A DNA stretch of 61,101 bases from an uncultured Rikenellaceae bacterium. Lineage in GTDB: Bacteria > Bacteroidota > Bacteroidia > Bacteroidales > Rikenellaceae. The stretch spans positions 1 through 61,101 of the forward strand of contig CAMLTW010000013.1 in the NCBI GenBank assembly GCA_946486375.1, given 5' to 3'. The position numbers and the translations under genes are program-made. The notes beneath the pieces were generated by a model. That model was not told the DNA's origin. It worked only from the letters and a program-made list of their open reading frames with translations, and made no database searches. Positions 16,509 to 25,908 of this stretch are shown here, piece by piece (positions within the stretch are counted from its first letter, which is position 1; each line of letters starts with the position of its first letter).

Positions 16509-17819
16509 CTACAGGTTGAAAAGACCCCGGTTCAGGTTCTGAAGGGCTTCCACCTTGGCTTTGGTGCCGATCAGCAGCACCAGGCTCCGGTGACTCGCCC
16601 CGTAGGAAATCATTTTGACGGGGATGTTCTGGATGCAGTTCAGCACCTTGGCCACCAGCCCGTGCTGGGTGTGATCCATACGGCCCACCACGCACACGAT
16701 CGTGTTGTCCTTTTCCACCTCGATGGTGCCCAAGGCGGCCAGCTCCCGTTCGATTTCTTCGAGGTGTTCCTCGTTGTCCACCGTCAGGGAAATCGCCACC
16801 TCCGAGGTAGTGATCATGTCGATGGACGTTTTGTGCCGCTCGAAAATTTCGAACACCATCCGCAGGAAACCGTAGGCCATGAGCATTCGGGTCGAATAGA
16901 TGCGGATCACCGTGATGTTGTCCTTGGCCGCTACGGCGCAGAAATCGCTCGTCGCTTCTCCCGAACTGGTGATGAGCGTTCCTTCCGCACGGGCATCCAT
17001 CGTATTTTTGAGCCGGACCGGGATACCGTGATCCTTGCAGGGCTGGATGGTCGCCGGATGGAGGATTTTCGCCCCGAAATAGGCCAGTTCGGCCGCTTCG
17101 TCGAAGCTCATGTGCCGGATGGGGAAGGTTTTGTCCACGTACCGAGGGTCGTTGTTGTGCATGCCGTCGATATCCGTCCAGATCTGTACCTCGTTCGCTC
17201 CGATGGCTTCCCCCATCAGTGCGGCGCTGTAATCGCTCCCGCCGCGTCCGAGGTTGTCGAGGTTTCCCTCGCAGTCGGTACAGATGAATCCCTGGGTGAC
17301 ATAGAAGGTCTCCGGTTCCCGCACCAGGGGCGAAAGCCTGTTTTTCAACTTTTCCCGTTCCGGTTTGTGGGCCGCGTCGGTGCACATGAAATCCGGAGCG
17401 TTCAGCAGGATCGCCCGAAGGCCGATTTCCTTCAGATAAAGGGTGAAAATATAGGAGGTCAGCAATTCGCCCTGAGCCAGAATGACTTTGTCTGATTTTC
17501 CGGGCTGGAAACCGGCGCATTCGTTTTCGATCAGGGAAAAGGTGGCTTCCGTTTTTTTTCGGGCCACCTCCGCATGTTCCCCGAGCAGATCGGCGATGCA
17601 TGTTTCGTATTTTTCCTTCAGCGTCTGGAGAACTTCCCGGATTTCCGTTCCGGCTCTCTGACCTGCCAACACACTGATTCGTACCAACGCGTCCGTCGTG
17701 CCCGACATGGCGGACAGGACGGTCAGTCTTGCTTTTTCGTTGCGGATGATGGCCGCCACCTTGCGCATGTTCTCGGCGGAACCGACGGAAGTGCCCCCGA
17801 ATTTCAGAACCTTAATCAT
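16509..17819 (-). CDS. lysC: Aspartate kinase, monofunctional (lysine-sensitive type)
   Basis: A 436-residue kinase phosphorylating aspartate, the entry to lysine, threonine and methionine synthesis. KFGGTSVGSAE (5-15) is the kinase signature; FICTDCEGNLDNLGRGGSDYSAAL binds aspartate and ATP. Two ACT domains follow from about residue 290 (ITVIRIYSTRMLMAYGFLRMVFEIF and IVCVVGRMDH), the usual site of feedback inhibition. There is no homoserine dehydrogenase domain. Its coupling with lysA suggests a lysine-dedicated isozyme. The region upstream carries a TGTGA-N6-TCACA palindrome and diverges from an ACT-domain gene. Confidence 0.95.
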   Translation of the reverse strand: MIKVLKFGGTSVGSAENMRKVAAIIRNEKARLTVLSAMSGTTDALVRISVLAGQRAGTEIREVLQTLKEKYETCIADLLGEHAEVARKKTEATFSLIENECAGFQPGKSDKVILAQGELLTSYIFTLYLKEIGLRAILLNAPDFMCTDAAHKPEREKLKNRLSPLVREPETFYVTQGFICTDCEGNLDNLGRGGSDYSAALMGEAIGANEVQIWTDIDGMHNNDPRYVDKTFPIRHMSFDEAAELAYFGAKILHPATIQPCKDHGIPVRLKNTMDARAEGTLITSSGEATSDFCAVAAKDNITVIRIYSTRMLMAYGFLRMVFEIFERHKTSIDMITTSEVAISLTVDNEEHLEEIERELAALGTIEVEKDNTIVCVVGRMDHTQHGLVAKVLNCIQNIPVKMISYGASHRSLVLLIGTKAKVEALQNLNRGLFNL

Positions 17820-17856
17820 AGAATATTTATCCGCTAACCGTTATTTACAACAAAAA

Positions 17857-17872
17857 TGTGATTTTCTTCACA
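17857..17872. promoter_or_regulatory. CRP/FNR-like palindrome upstream of lysC
   Basis: TGTGA-N6-TCACA (17857-17861 and 17868-17872) is a perfect inverted repeat with the spacing of CRP-superfamily sites, flanked by A-rich arms and an outer AACAA/TTGTT pair. It is 38 bases upstream of the lysC start. Whether a Crp-type regulator uses it is unknown. Confidence 0.5.
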
Positions 17873-17887
17873 AAAAGTTGTTAAAAT

Positions 17888-17920
17888 TACTTGTTTTATT
17901 GCGAAAAAAGTACTTGTTTT
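17888..17920. repeat. Direct repeat TACTTGTTTT in the lysC/ACT-gene intergenic region
   Basis: TACTTGTTTT occurs at 17888-17897 and 17911-17920, 23 bases apart, about two helical turns. The spacing suits a dimeric regulator bound to one DNA face. It could be chance in AT-rich DNA. Confidence 0.4.
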
Positions 17921-18059
17921 GTGACATCCTTATCGAGAATGCTAAAATATATACATTTTTGTCTCGAAACGGATGTTTTTAAAACCGCTGCAAATATAGA
18001 AAAAATAGGCTGATAACAAACTGTTTTAAAAAAATATAATTTGTTAAAATAAAAACAAT

Positions 18060-18728
18060 ATGCTCACGATCCCGAACGCCGTCGAAGAAGTCATCAAGAA
18101 AAAGCCCTTCCTGGAGAGCGCTTTGGTCGAGGGACTCATCAACCTGTCCGCGCTGGCCCGCAAGCTCAAGCCCGAAATCGAAAAGAAGGTAGGGAAGGAG
18201 GTCAACGACAGCGCTGTCATCATGGCGCTGAACCGTTTGGTGCCGCGGCTGGAACTGATGTCCGCCATGAAATTCAAAAAGGTGGTGGAAAACATCGGGG
18301 ACATCATCGTCCGGTCGAATCTGGCGGATATCGCTTTCGCTAATTCCCACACCTTGTTTGAAAAACAGGCGATCCTGCTGGATCGGGTTCGTTCGATGAA
18401 GGACGTATTCTGTACGTTTTCGCAGGGAATTTACGAAACGACCCTGGTGGTAAGCAGCTCTATCGCCGCGCTGGTGGAGGAGATTTTCGCCGACGAAACC
18501 CTGATCGCCCGCAGCGGCGACCTTTCGTCCATCACGGTCAAACTCCCCACGGAGAATAGCGTATGTCCGGGGGTTTATTATTACATCTTCAAGGAACTGG
18601 CCTGGGACAACATCAACATCACGGAGGTGATCAGCACCACCAACGAGTTTACGGTGGTCATCAGCGACGCCGATATCCACCGCGCCTTTACCATCCTGAT
18701 GGAGGCCAAACGGCAGGCGAGCCTTTGA
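18060..18728 (+). CDS. ACT-domain protein divergent from lysC, function unknown
   Basis: A 222-residue protein. Residues 1 to about 150 are helical (VEEVIKKKPFLESALVEGLINLSALARKLKPEIEKKVG, then SAVIMALNRLVPRLEL), resembling a helix-turn-helix-like region with two helical pairs. Residues about 155-222 form an ACT domain: SITVKLP, then CPGVYYYIFKELAWDNINITEVIS with the aspartokinase-like Asn-Ile motif, then EFTVVISDADIHRAF. ACT domains bind amino acids. The gene shares a 240-bp intergenic region with lysC-lysA, so a role as amino-acid-sensing regulator of that operon is plausible but not shown. No kinase domain is present, so it is not a second aspartokinase. Confidence 0.82.
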   Translation: MLTIPNAVEEVIKKKPFLESALVEGLINLSALARKLKPEIEKKVGKEVNDSAVIMALNRLVPRLELMSAMKFKKVVENIGDIIVRSNLADIAFANSHTLFEKQAILLDRVRSMKDVFCTFSQGIYETTLVVSSSIAALVEEIFADETLIARSGDLSSITVKLPTENSVCPGVYYYIFKELAWDNINITEVISTTNEFTVVISDADIHRAFTILMEAKRQASL

Positions 18729-18761
18729 TCCGGCAGGATCGAGGAAGATACCGAAAACACA

Positions 18762-18797
18762 ACGGAAGGCCGCAGGCGATCGCCTGCGGCCTTCCGT
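18762..18797. terminator. 36-bp perfect palindrome, bidirectional terminator
   Basis: ACGGAAGGCCGCAGGCG followed by AT and then the exact complement, giving a 16-bp stem with a 4-base GATC loop between two convergent genes. There is no long T-run, so termination efficiency is uncertain. Confidence 0.65.
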
Positions 18798-18811
18798 GTG
18801 AGAGGGGTGGA

Positions 18812-20029
18812 TCATTGATAGACGAGCACCGAAAGTTCCCCTCCGAAAATTTCGGCGGCGACCTCCGTCAGATCGGCGACCGTGAGCGTTTCGATTTTCG
18901 GAACGATCCTTTCCGTCGTTTCCGCCCGTCCGTAGACGAGCGAACTTTTGGCCATGGAAAGCATGTTTCCTTCATTGTTTTCCCCCGAAATGTAAAGCTG
19001 CCCCAGAAACTGTTTCCGGGCGACGGACAGTTGCCGGGGCGTGATGCCTCCCGAAACGATCTTTTTCAGTTCGGTTCGGATCAGCTCCATGCATTTGTCC
19101 ACGTTTTCCCGTTCGGTTCCGAAATAGACGGTGGCGATACCCGTATCCCCGAAAGGAACGTATCCGGCTTCGATGTTGTAGGACAGTCCGTTTTTTTCCC
19201 GGATCGCCACGTTCAGGATGGAATTGGCCGATGGCCCTCCCAGCATGTTGACCAGCAGGGAAAGCGCAATCCGTTTCGGATTGCGGTGATCGTAGGCACG
19301 AGTGCCCAACAGACAGTGTGCCTGATGGGTGTTCTTGTGCTGTACCGAATGGAAGGCCTGCGCAGAGAGAGCCGGACAGCGTGTGAACCGTCGCCGGTTC
19401 TCTTGTACGGGTGCCAGATAGCGTTCGCAGACTTCCCGGAAACGACGCTCGCTGAAATTGCCGACCGCCGAAAAAACCATCTGGTCGGTGTTGTAGGTCC
19501 GGTCGAGGAAAGCCCGTATTTCCGGGGCTGCGTACCGTTTGATGGCTTTTTTGTTGCCTAAAATGTTGTGACCCAGTTCCGACCCGCGGAAAAGCAGGTC
19601 TTCGTAATCGTCGAAGATGCGCTCCGAAGGGGAGTCCTTGTAGGAATTGATCTCATCGTAAATGATCTCTTTTTCCCTTTCGATCTCCTTGGGCGGGAAC
19701 GTGGAATGGAACACGAGGTCGGAAATCAGTTCCGCCGCTTTGGAGAAATCGCCCTTCAGGGTGGTGGCGTGCACCACGGTTTCCTCTTTGGTGGTATAGG
19801 CGTTCAGCTCGCCTCCCAGGTTTTCCAGCCGGTTGTTGATGTGATAGGCTTTCCGCTTTTGCGTACCCTTGAAAAGGGCATGTTCGATGAAATGGGCCAG
19901 ACCGTATTCTTCCGGCTTTTCGTCCCGGCTTCCGGCGTTCACCATCAGGCCGCAGTAGGCTACGGCCGACTTCACCCGCCGGTGGACGCACCGGATGCCG
20001 TTAGGCAATGCGAATTGAAAGATTTCCAT
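18812..20029 (-). CDS. M16-family zinc peptidase (processing-peptidase-like)
   Basis: A 405-residue single-unit inverzincin. The inverted zinc motif HFIEH is at 46-50 (H46 and H50 ligands, E49 base), and the third ligand lies in EREKEIIYDEINSYKD about 75 residues later. The C-terminal half is the second, inactive M16 domain with AHCLLGTRAYDH and the R/Y pair near GLSYNIEAGYVPFGDTG. Members degrade peptides or process signal peptides; many bacterial ones work as homodimers. No signal peptide is seen, so it is cytosolic. It follows uvrA on the same strand after 71 bases, perhaps as a readthrough product. Confidence 0.92.
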   Translation of the reverse strand: MEIFQFALPNGIRCVHRRVKSAVAYCGLMVNAGSRDEKPEEYGLAHFIEHALFKGTQKRKAYHINNRLENLGGELNAYTTKEETVVHATTLKGDFSKAAELISDLVFHSTFPPKEIEREKEIIYDEINSYKDSPSERIFDDYEDLLFRGSELGHNILGNKKAIKRYAAPEIRAFLDRTYNTDQMVFSAVGNFSERRFREVCERYLAPVQENRRRFTRCPALSAQAFHSVQHKNTHQAHCLLGTRAYDHRNPKRIALSLLVNMLGGPSANSILNVAIREKNGLSYNIEAGYVPFGDTGIATVYFGTERENVDKCMELIRTELKKIVSGGITPRQLSVARKQFLGQLYISGENNEGNMLSMAKSSLVYGRAETTERIVPKIETLTVADLTEVAAEIFGGELSVLVYQ

Positions 20030-20100
20030 AAGTTCGGTCGACGCTTTAAGGGCATGACGGGCCGCGGAGAAAACCGGAGCGGGCCGGTTCCTCCGGGCCG

Positions 20101-22911
20101 CTATCCGTGGTTGTAGTGACGGTCATTCAAGAATTTTCCCGTGTAGCTTTCGGGACATTCCCCGATCCGGTCGGGCGTGCCTTCGTAAACCACCCGGCCT
20201 CCGGCTTCGCCCCCTTCGGGCCCCAGGTCGATCACCCAGTCGGCGCATTTGATCACGTCCATGTTATGCTCCACGATGACGATGGTGTGTCCCTTTTTCA
20301 ACAGGGCGTCGAAAGAGGCGAGGAGCTTGCGGATGTCGTGGAAGTGAAGCCCCGTGGTCGGTTCGTCGAAGATGAAAAGCACCGGTTCCGGGTTGTCTTC
20401 CTTGACCAGGAAGGAGGCGAGTTTTACCCGCTGGCTCTCTCCCCCTGAAAGCGTGGAGGAGGACTGCCCCAGTTTGATGTATCCCAACCCCACGTCCTGC
20501 AGCATTTTCAGTTTTTCGACGATCCGTTTGTTGTAGGGGCCTTTGTCCTCTCCGAAGAATTCGATGGCGTCGTCGATGGTCAGTTCCAGCACGTCGTAGA
20601 TGGATTTGTCCTTGTACCGGACTTCCAGAATGTCGTCCTTGAACCGTTTTCCCCCGCACGCTTCGCAGGTCAGTTCCACGTCGGCCATGAACTGCATTTC
20701 CACCTTGGTGAACCCTTCGCCCTGACACTCTTCGCAGCGGCCTCCGGCGATGTTGAAGGAGAAATGCGACGGGTTGAACCCGTTTTGTTTGGCGAAAGGC
20801 TGCTCGGCGAACAGTTTCCGGATTTCGTCGTAGGCTTTGATGTAGGTCACCGGGTTCGACCGGGAGGATTTTCCGATCGGATTCTGGTCGATCATTTCGA
20901 CGTGTTTGATCCGGTCGATGTCTCCGTAGAGTTCCTGGAACGTGCCCGGTTTCAGTCCGACCTCGTACAACTGACGGCGGAGGGCCGGATAGAGGATGCC
21001 TTTGACCAGCGAGGATTTCCCGCTGCCGCTCACGCCCGTGACGCATGTCATGACCCCCAGCGGGAACCGGACGTCGATCCCCTTGAGGTTGTTCTCCCGC
21101 GCTCCCCGGACACCGATATAGCTGTTCCACGGACGACGGACGGACGGCACCGGGATTTTTTCCTTCCCCGTCAGGTATGCGGCCGTCAGGCTGCCCTTCG
21201 CTTTCACGAGTTCTTCCGGCGTGCCGTTGAAAACCACTTTCCCTCCGTTGTAGCCCGCTTCCGGGCCGATGTCGATGATGACGTCGGCAGCACGGATGAT
21301 TTCTTCTTCGTGTTCCACCACGATCACGGTGTTTCCCAGATCGCGCAGCTGTTTCAGCACCCGGATCAGCCGGTGCGTGTCCCTCGGATGGAGGCCGATG
21401 CTGGGTTCGTCGAGAATGTAGAGCGATCCGACCAGACTGCTGCCCAGCGAGGTGGACAGGTTGATGCGCTGGCTTTCCCCGCCCGAAAGGGTGGAGGAAA
21501 GACGGTCGAGGGTCAGGTAGCCCAGTCCCACGTCCAGCAGGTACTGCAACCGGCTCCGGATTTCGGTCAGGGCCCGTTCCCCGATTTTCCGGTCGTAATC
21601 GTCCAGTGTCAGTTTGTCGAAAAAGTCTTTCAGTTTTTCCACGGGCATGGAAACCATATCGGCGATAGTCAGTCCTCCGACCTTTACCCAGAAGGCTTCC
21701 TTCCGCAGCCGATGTCCGTCGCAGTCGGGACAGACGGTTTTACCCGTATATCGCGACAGCATGACCCGGTACTGAATTTTATACCGCTCGCTTTCCAGAT
21801 ACCGGAAAAATTCGTCCAGCCCGTGGAAGTAACGGTTCCCCTTCCAGAGCAGGTGTTTCTGTTGTTCGGTCAGTTCATAATAAGGGCGGTGGATGGGGAA
21901 ATCGAATTTGGAAGCGTGCAGGATCAGCTTTTCCTTCCACCACTTCATCGTTTCCCCGCGCCAGCAGGCGATGGCGTCGTCATAGACGGTTTTGGTCTTG
22001 TCCGGTATCACGAGGTCTTCGTCGATACCGACCACCTTGCCGTAGCCTTCGCAGCGCGGGCAGGCTCCGAGGGGATTGTTGAAGCCGAACATTTGTTCCG
22101 ACGGGCGCTCGAAGGCGATGCCGTCCGCCTCGAACCGGCTGTTGAAAGGCTCGTATTTCCAGTCCCCGTTCTGCTCGAAGGCTACGATACATTCCCCGTC
22201 GCCGTACAGGAACGCGGTCTGTACCGAATCCGCGAACCGGTTGCGGGTGTCGTCGTCCGTCGTCGCCTTTCCCCGGTCGATCAGCACCGACAAATCGTCC
22301 GGCCCGTATTCGTCGATTCGGGGCAGCAGGTCTTCGATGAACACGATTTCGCCTCGCGCCGCCACCCGTTGGAAGCCGTCCTTCAACAGCAGGGTGAGCT
22401 TCTCGATCAGTCCCTGCCCGTCGGCCAGCCGCATCGGGGCAAGCAGCATGACTTTCGTGTTTTCCGGAAGCGCGAGGATGAAATTCACTACGTCGTCCAC
22501 GCTGTGCGCCTTCACTTCCTGGCCCGAAACCGGGGAGAAGGTGTGCCCGATCCGGGCGAAAAGGAGTTTCAGGTAATCGTAGATTTCCGTCGTCGTGCCC
22601 ACGGTCGAGCGGGGATTGCGGGTGTTCACCTTCTGTTCGATGGCGATGGCGGGAGCGATGCCCGTGATGAAGTCCACATCCGGTTTGTTCACCTTGCCGA
22701 GGAACTGCCGGGCGTAGGCCGAAAGGCTTTCCACGTAACGGCGCTGTCCTTCCGCAAAAATGGTATCGAATGCCAGGGTGGATTTCCCCGATCCCGAAAG
22801 GCCCGTGATCACCACGAACTTGTTGTGGGGAATTTTTACCTCGATGTTTTTGAGGTTGTGAACCCGCGCCCCTTTGACGTGAATGTATTTGGAGTCGTTG
22901 TTGTCGCTCAT
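20101..22911 (-). CDS. uvrA: Excinuclease ABC subunit A
   Basis: A 936-residue DNA-damage sensor of nucleotide excision repair; it loads UvrB at lesions. It has two ABC-type ATPase modules. The first Walker A is GLSGSGKST at 37-45 and the second is [10 protein letters not shown]; both have [14 protein letters not shown] signatures and DEP Walker B motifs. Zinc fingers appear as [15 protein letters not shown] and CEECQGEG...[26 protein letters not shown] is the conserved interdomain segment. The start at 22911 gives the usual length and follows a TACCTTTG promoter element by 18 bases; a longer frame to 23034 is not family-like. Confidence 0.97.
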   Translation of the reverse strand: MSDNNDSKYIHVKGARVHNLKNIEVKIPHNKFVVITGLSGSGKSTLAFDTIFAEGQRRYVESLSAYARQFLGKVNKPDVDFITGIAPAIAIEQKVNTRNPRSTVGTTTEIYDYLKLLFARIGHTFSPVSGQEVKAHSVDDVVNFILALPENTKVMLLAPMRLADGQGLIEKLTLLLKDGFQRVAARGEIVFIEDLLPRIDEYGPDDLSVLIDRGKATTDDDTRNRFADSVQTAFLYGDGECIVAFEQNGDWKYEPFNSRFEADGIAFERPSEQMFGFNNPLGACPRCEGYGKVVGIDEDLVIPDKTKTVYDDAIACWRGETMKWWKEKLILHASKFDFPIHRPYYELTEQQKHLLWKGNRYFHGLDEFFRYLESERYKIQYRVMLSRYTGKTVCPDCDGHRLRKEAFWVKVGGLTIADMVSMPVEKLKDFFDKLTLDDYDRKIGERALTEIRSRLQYLLDVGLGYLTLDRLSSTLSGGESQRINLSTSLGSSLVGSLYILDEPSIGLHPRDTHRLIRVLKQLRDLGNTVIVVEHEEEIIRAADVIIDIGPEAGYNGGKVVFNGTPEELVKAKGSLTAAYLTGKEKIPVPSVRRPWNSYIGVRGARENNLKGIDVRFPLGVMTCVTGVSGSGKSSLVKGILYPALRRQLYEVGLKPGTFQELYGDIDRIKHVEMIDQNPIGKSSRSNPVTYIKAYDEIRKLFAEQPFAKQNGFNPSHFSFNIAGGRCEECQGEGFTKVEMQFMADVELTCEACGGKRFKDDILEVRYKDKSIYDVLELTIDDAIEFFGEDKGPYNKRIVEKLKMLQDVGLGYIKLGQSSSTLSGGESQRVKLASFLVKEDNPEPVLFIFDEPTTGLHFHDIRKLLASFDALLKKGHTIVIVEHNMDVIKCADWVIDLGPEGGEAGGRVVYEGTPDRIGECPESYTGKFLNDRHYNHG

Positions 22912-22929
22912 TTGGAAAAAATTAACTGA

Positions 22930-22937
22930 CAAAGGTA
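22930..22937 (-). promoter_or_regulatory. Promoter -7 element of uvrA
   Basis: TACCTTTG on the minus strand matches TAnnTTTG, 18 bases before the uvrA start. No LexA-type palindrome was recognised beside it. Confidence 0.6.
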
Positions 22938-23144
22938 CGAAAATTTCCCGTATCCGGCATAATAACGTGAAACGGGAGGGGGTATTGCCCGACCCGCTTT
23001 CCCTTTTTCGCCGGTGGATTCCGTGGCCGGGCAACCGTTCTCAACCGGGTCGGAGCTTCCGGGTTTCCGGAAAAAAGAGAGCCGACAGCCGGAAACAAAA
23101 GTAAATTTTCGTTACCTTGTTTCCGGATCGAACGTTGATAAATC

Positions 23145-24179
23145 ATGAAGCATTTGTGCCTTTTTTGCGGTCTGCTGCTGGCCGGCCTTTTTTCCTGCCG
23201 GAGGGATGCGGTGACCAACGGGTATTTTGAAAACGTCCGGCAGGTCAGGGCGGAATCCGTGCCGATCGGGAAAGTCATCCGGCTGGAAGGCATCTATAAG
23301 ACGGAAAACTACATCGTGCTGCGCGACGGCAGCGAAACGGCCGAAGACCTTTTCCAGGTATACTCCTGCCCGGATTTCGAGTTCCTGTATTCTTTCGGCA
23401 GGCGGGGGAAAGGCCCGGACGAATACCTGATGCCGACGGTCGTGAAGGGGATGCCCGGCGACCGATTCGCCTTTCGGGATCATGCGACCGACCGGTTCGC
23501 AACGTATGAACTGACGGACACGGGAGCTTCGTTGATCCGATCGTTCATTTATAAGCCCGAAGGAACCCGCTTCTTCTGGGAAATCAATCGGCTGGAGGAC
23601 TCCCTCTACCTGTTGAAGCGACGCGATGATCGCTGGAGCCGACGGGAAGTGTGGAGTGCGGATTTTAGACGCCTCGTCGATTCGCTGCCGAACACTTTCG
23701 ATTTGAACCGTACGATGGGAGACGATTACTTTTCCGATTTCGACGACTGTTGGATCGCCGGTTGCGGAAACCGGTTCGCTTGTGCGTACTTTTTCATTGA
23801 CCGCATCGAGTTTGGACACGTTTCCGGCGGAAAGCCGGTTCTGGATACATTCGCCGGTGTGGAACGGGCACCTGATTTTTATCGTTTCGACCGTACAACT
23901 TCCGGGGTTCCGAATGTGATGAAGAATCCGGTCTATTACGAAAACCTGGCGGCGGGAGAAACGAGGGTGTATGCCTTGTATGCAGGTATTCCCTGGAAGG
24001 AGGCCGATGAAAATCACTCGTCGAAAGTGGAAGTTTACGATTGGAACGGAACCCCCGTGATGTTGCTCGAACTGGACAGAGCGCTCAGCCATTTCATCGT
24101 GGATGAAAAACGCGGGACGATTTACGGATTCGATGTGAGCCGCAGCCCGGATTCATTGATCCGCTATGTTTACCGGTGA
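23145..24179 (+). CDS. Six-bladed beta-propeller (TolB-like/BF3164-type) lipoprotein
   Basis: A 344-residue lipoprotein of a large Bacteroidales-specific family with no settled function. The lipobox LLAGLFSC places the acylated cysteine at residue 18. The mature part is rich in short beta strands with recurrent aspartates and aromatic ends (DLFQVYSCPDFEFLYSFGRRGKGPDEYLMP is the characteristic first blade, with the G-R-G-x-GP-D-E-Y signature), consistent with a propeller. It has no enzyme motif. A near-consensus TACCTTGT lies just upstream. It stands alone, divergent from uvrA. Confidence 0.82.
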   Translation: MKHLCLFCGLLLAGLFSCRRDAVTNGYFENVRQVRAESVPIGKVIRLEGIYKTENYIVLRDGSETAEDLFQVYSCPDFEFLYSFGRRGKGPDEYLMPTVVKGMPGDRFAFRDHATDRFATYELTDTGASLIRSFIYKPEGTRFFWEINRLEDSLYLLKRRDDRWSRREVWSADFRRLVDSLPNTFDLNRTMGDDYFSDFDDCWIAGCGNRFACAYFFIDRIEFGHVSGGKPVLDTFAGVERAPDFYRFDRTTSGVPNVMKNPVYYENLAAGETRVYALYAGIPWKEADENHSSKVEVYDWNGTPVMLLELDRALSHFIVDEKRGTIYGFDVSRSPDSLIRYVYR

Positions 24180-24295
24180 GATGGGGAAGGAACCGGCATC
24201 ACGGAGCCGCGTCATGCGGTCGGGGAAAGGGTCAACCTCGTTAGCCGGAGGGGAGAAACGGGTGGGGCGTTTTCGGGGCCGGACGGGAAAATATG

Positions 24296-24333
24296 AAAAT
24301 CCGGTTCCTTCGGGTTCCGGAGAACCGGATTTT
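24296..24333. terminator. Hairpin terminator between convergent genes
   Basis: AAAATCCGGTTC pairs perfectly with GAACCGGATTTT across a 14-base loop. The A/T outer arms give U-tracts in both directions between the propeller gene and the NYN gene. Confidence 0.65.
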
Positions 24334-24385
24334 ATCCTTGCGGCCGTGTTTCAGACGGCTGCCGACCCGGAAGACTTCCGGGGGG

Positions 24386-25363
24386 TTACCATTTGTTGAA
24401 CTCGTCTTCCGGTTCCTGATCGGGCCCGGAAGAATCTGCGGAAGTATCGCCTACGTTCGAAACGGTCAGCGCGCTCACTTTTTTCACGTTTTTGGCCACA
24501 TCCTGTTTCTGCGCGTTTTTTTCCACGGTGAATTCCACCTTGTCTCCCGGATGCAAGTCGGCAAATTCTCCGATGACGTCCTGATAGTGGAAGAAAAGAT
24601 TGTTGTTCGGGTAGCGGATGAACCCGAAGCCGTTTTTGATACTCAGGATTTCGCTCACTTTCCGTTCGGAAGCTGTTTCCGCCGCGACGGTCTTTCCGTC
24701 TGCCGTCGCTACGAACAGTTCTTCCGTCAGCGGATCGCCCTTTTCCAACCCCCTGTCGATTTCGCTGTGCATGGCAATGGGGTAGGTGACCAGTTGGAGC
24801 AGGTCGTGCGAAGTTTTGGTGACGATCTTCGTCCCTTCGTCATTGAAGTAGTCGAATTCCCAACTCAGGAGCATGATGTTGATGCCCAGAGCGTTCAGCT
24901 TGCGTATCAGTGGTACGTAATCCGTGTCGGAAACGATCAGCACCACGATGTCCAGCTTTTGAAGCAGGGCCAGTTCATAGACCTCCAGCGACAGCCAGAC
25001 GTCCACCCCCCGTTCTTCTTTCCGCCCCAGCAGGTTTCGCAGGGGCAGGTAATGGGTGTGGATTCCTTCCGACATCAGGATGTCGTCGAACACACGGTCG
25101 TTGTATAGCTGATTGCCCCGTTGACTGGCTTCGGCGGCATTGATGCGCCCGCGGAAATAATGCGCTTCGGCTATCCTGCAGTTCCGCAGGGGGACTTCTT
25201 CCTTTTCGGCGATCCGGTGGCGGATGAAATTGTGCAGGCCGGTAATGCTCAATCTTCTGCGCTGTGAATGAACGTAATTGTAATAATTCGATGCATGCAG
25301 GAAGAAATTGCCATCGTAAAAAACGCCGATTCTTAAAATGGAGGTGTACTTATCCTGAGTCAT
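24386..25363 (-). CDS. NYN-domain (PIN-like) putative ribonuclease with C-terminal cold-shock domain
   Basis: A 325-residue protein. Residues about 8-190 form a NYN/LabA (DUF88) domain of the PIN-like nuclease fold: D17 in RIGVFYDGNFF, KEERGVDVWLSLEVYELAL and VLIVSDTDYVPLIRKL supply the conserved acidic metal-binding residues. Residues about 240-300 are a cold-shock/OB domain with KNGFGFIRYPNNNLFFHYQDV, the RNP-like aromatic surface that binds single-stranded RNA. Together they suggest an RNA-cleaving enzyme with its own RNA-binding module; activity is inferred. The C-terminus is acidic. The start at 25363 fits the nuclease domain. It is transcribed alone, with a long upstream region. Confidence 0.9.
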   Translation of the reverse strand: MTQDKYTSILRIGVFYDGNFFLHASNYYNYVHSQRRRLSITGLHNFIRHRIAEKEEVPLRNCRIAEAHYFRGRINAAEASQRGNQLYNDRVFDDILMSEGIHTHYLPLRNLLGRKEERGVDVWLSLEVYELALLQKLDIVVLIVSDTDYVPLIRKLNALGINIMLLSWEFDYFNDEGTKIVTKTSHDLLQLVTYPIAMHSEIDRGLEKGDPLTEELFVATADGKTVAAETASERKVSEILSIKNGFGFIRYPNNNLFFHYQDVIGEFADLHPGDKVEFTVEKNAQKQDVAKNVKKVSALTVSNVGDTSADSSGPDQEPEDEFNKW

Positions 25364-25908
25364 ATAATATGATTTTATAAAGCGATGTGAGAATGGCTGT
25401 AACGCTAAAAAAACCTTGTCGATACCTTTGTGAATGCATCCCTTCGGGAATGCACGGCAGGCGGCCGGAATTCCGGTCGCCTTTGCCTGCGCTTTACGCC
25501 TTTCCGTTCCGGTGTCTGGCAGTTCGGGAAAAGACGACGTATTCCGTCGGGCATGTCCCGCAACGGCATAAAACCGTTTCCAGCCGGAAACGGGCATTCT
25601 GAACCATAAACGGACGTTAACCGAATCGTATGTCTGGTTCCGAAAAGGTAGTTTTCGTTAAAACGCATAAAGGTTTCCGGGTAATTATAGATAGCTTATA
25701 CATTTCAAATGTAGACAAAAAAGCGGGAAATACATAAAAAAATTTTAAAAAGGGTTGTCCGTATGGTTCGGGCGGAAACGGCGGAGAGAAAACGAGAAGC
25801 CGGTTTTTGGGGTTGCGGAACGAATATTTTCGGGTTTATCTATTTTTTACCGAATCGGTTGTTAAATTTTTTAGGATCGTGTATCTTTGACAGAAAAACG
25901 AGATTCGT
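25364..25908. other. 545-base intergenic region with hairpins, possible long leader of the NYN gene
   Basis: No convincing gene. Read on the minus strand, a near-consensus TACCTTTT (25643-25650) is followed by a GC-rich stretch with CCGTTTCC-AGC-CGGAAACGG, an imperfect 24-bp palindrome around CCGGAATTCCGG, and TGCATTCCC-GAA-GGGATGCA, then an AT-rich run into the NYN start. This could be a structured 5' leader of about 270 bases. A plus-strand TACCTTTG (about 25419-25426) also exists. The last 60 bases hold the promoter of the next gene. Confidence 0.4.
25859..25889 (+). promoter_or_regulatory. Promoter of the 25909 gene-rsmI unit
   Basis: TTG (25859-25861), a 20-base spacer and TATCTTTG (25882-25889), a perfect -7, ending 19 bases before the start codon. 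Confidence 0.75.

Noticed and set aside
17820-18059. A possible lysine riboswitch upstream of lysC.
   Set aside because: The region is AT-rich and lacks the conserved L-box stems and junctions; only palindromes and repeats were found.
25405-25668. An 87-codon minus-strand frame upstream of the NYN gene.
   Set aside because: Arg/Pro/Phe-rich with no motif; it spans GC-rich palindromes and is better explained as leader or intergenic DNA.
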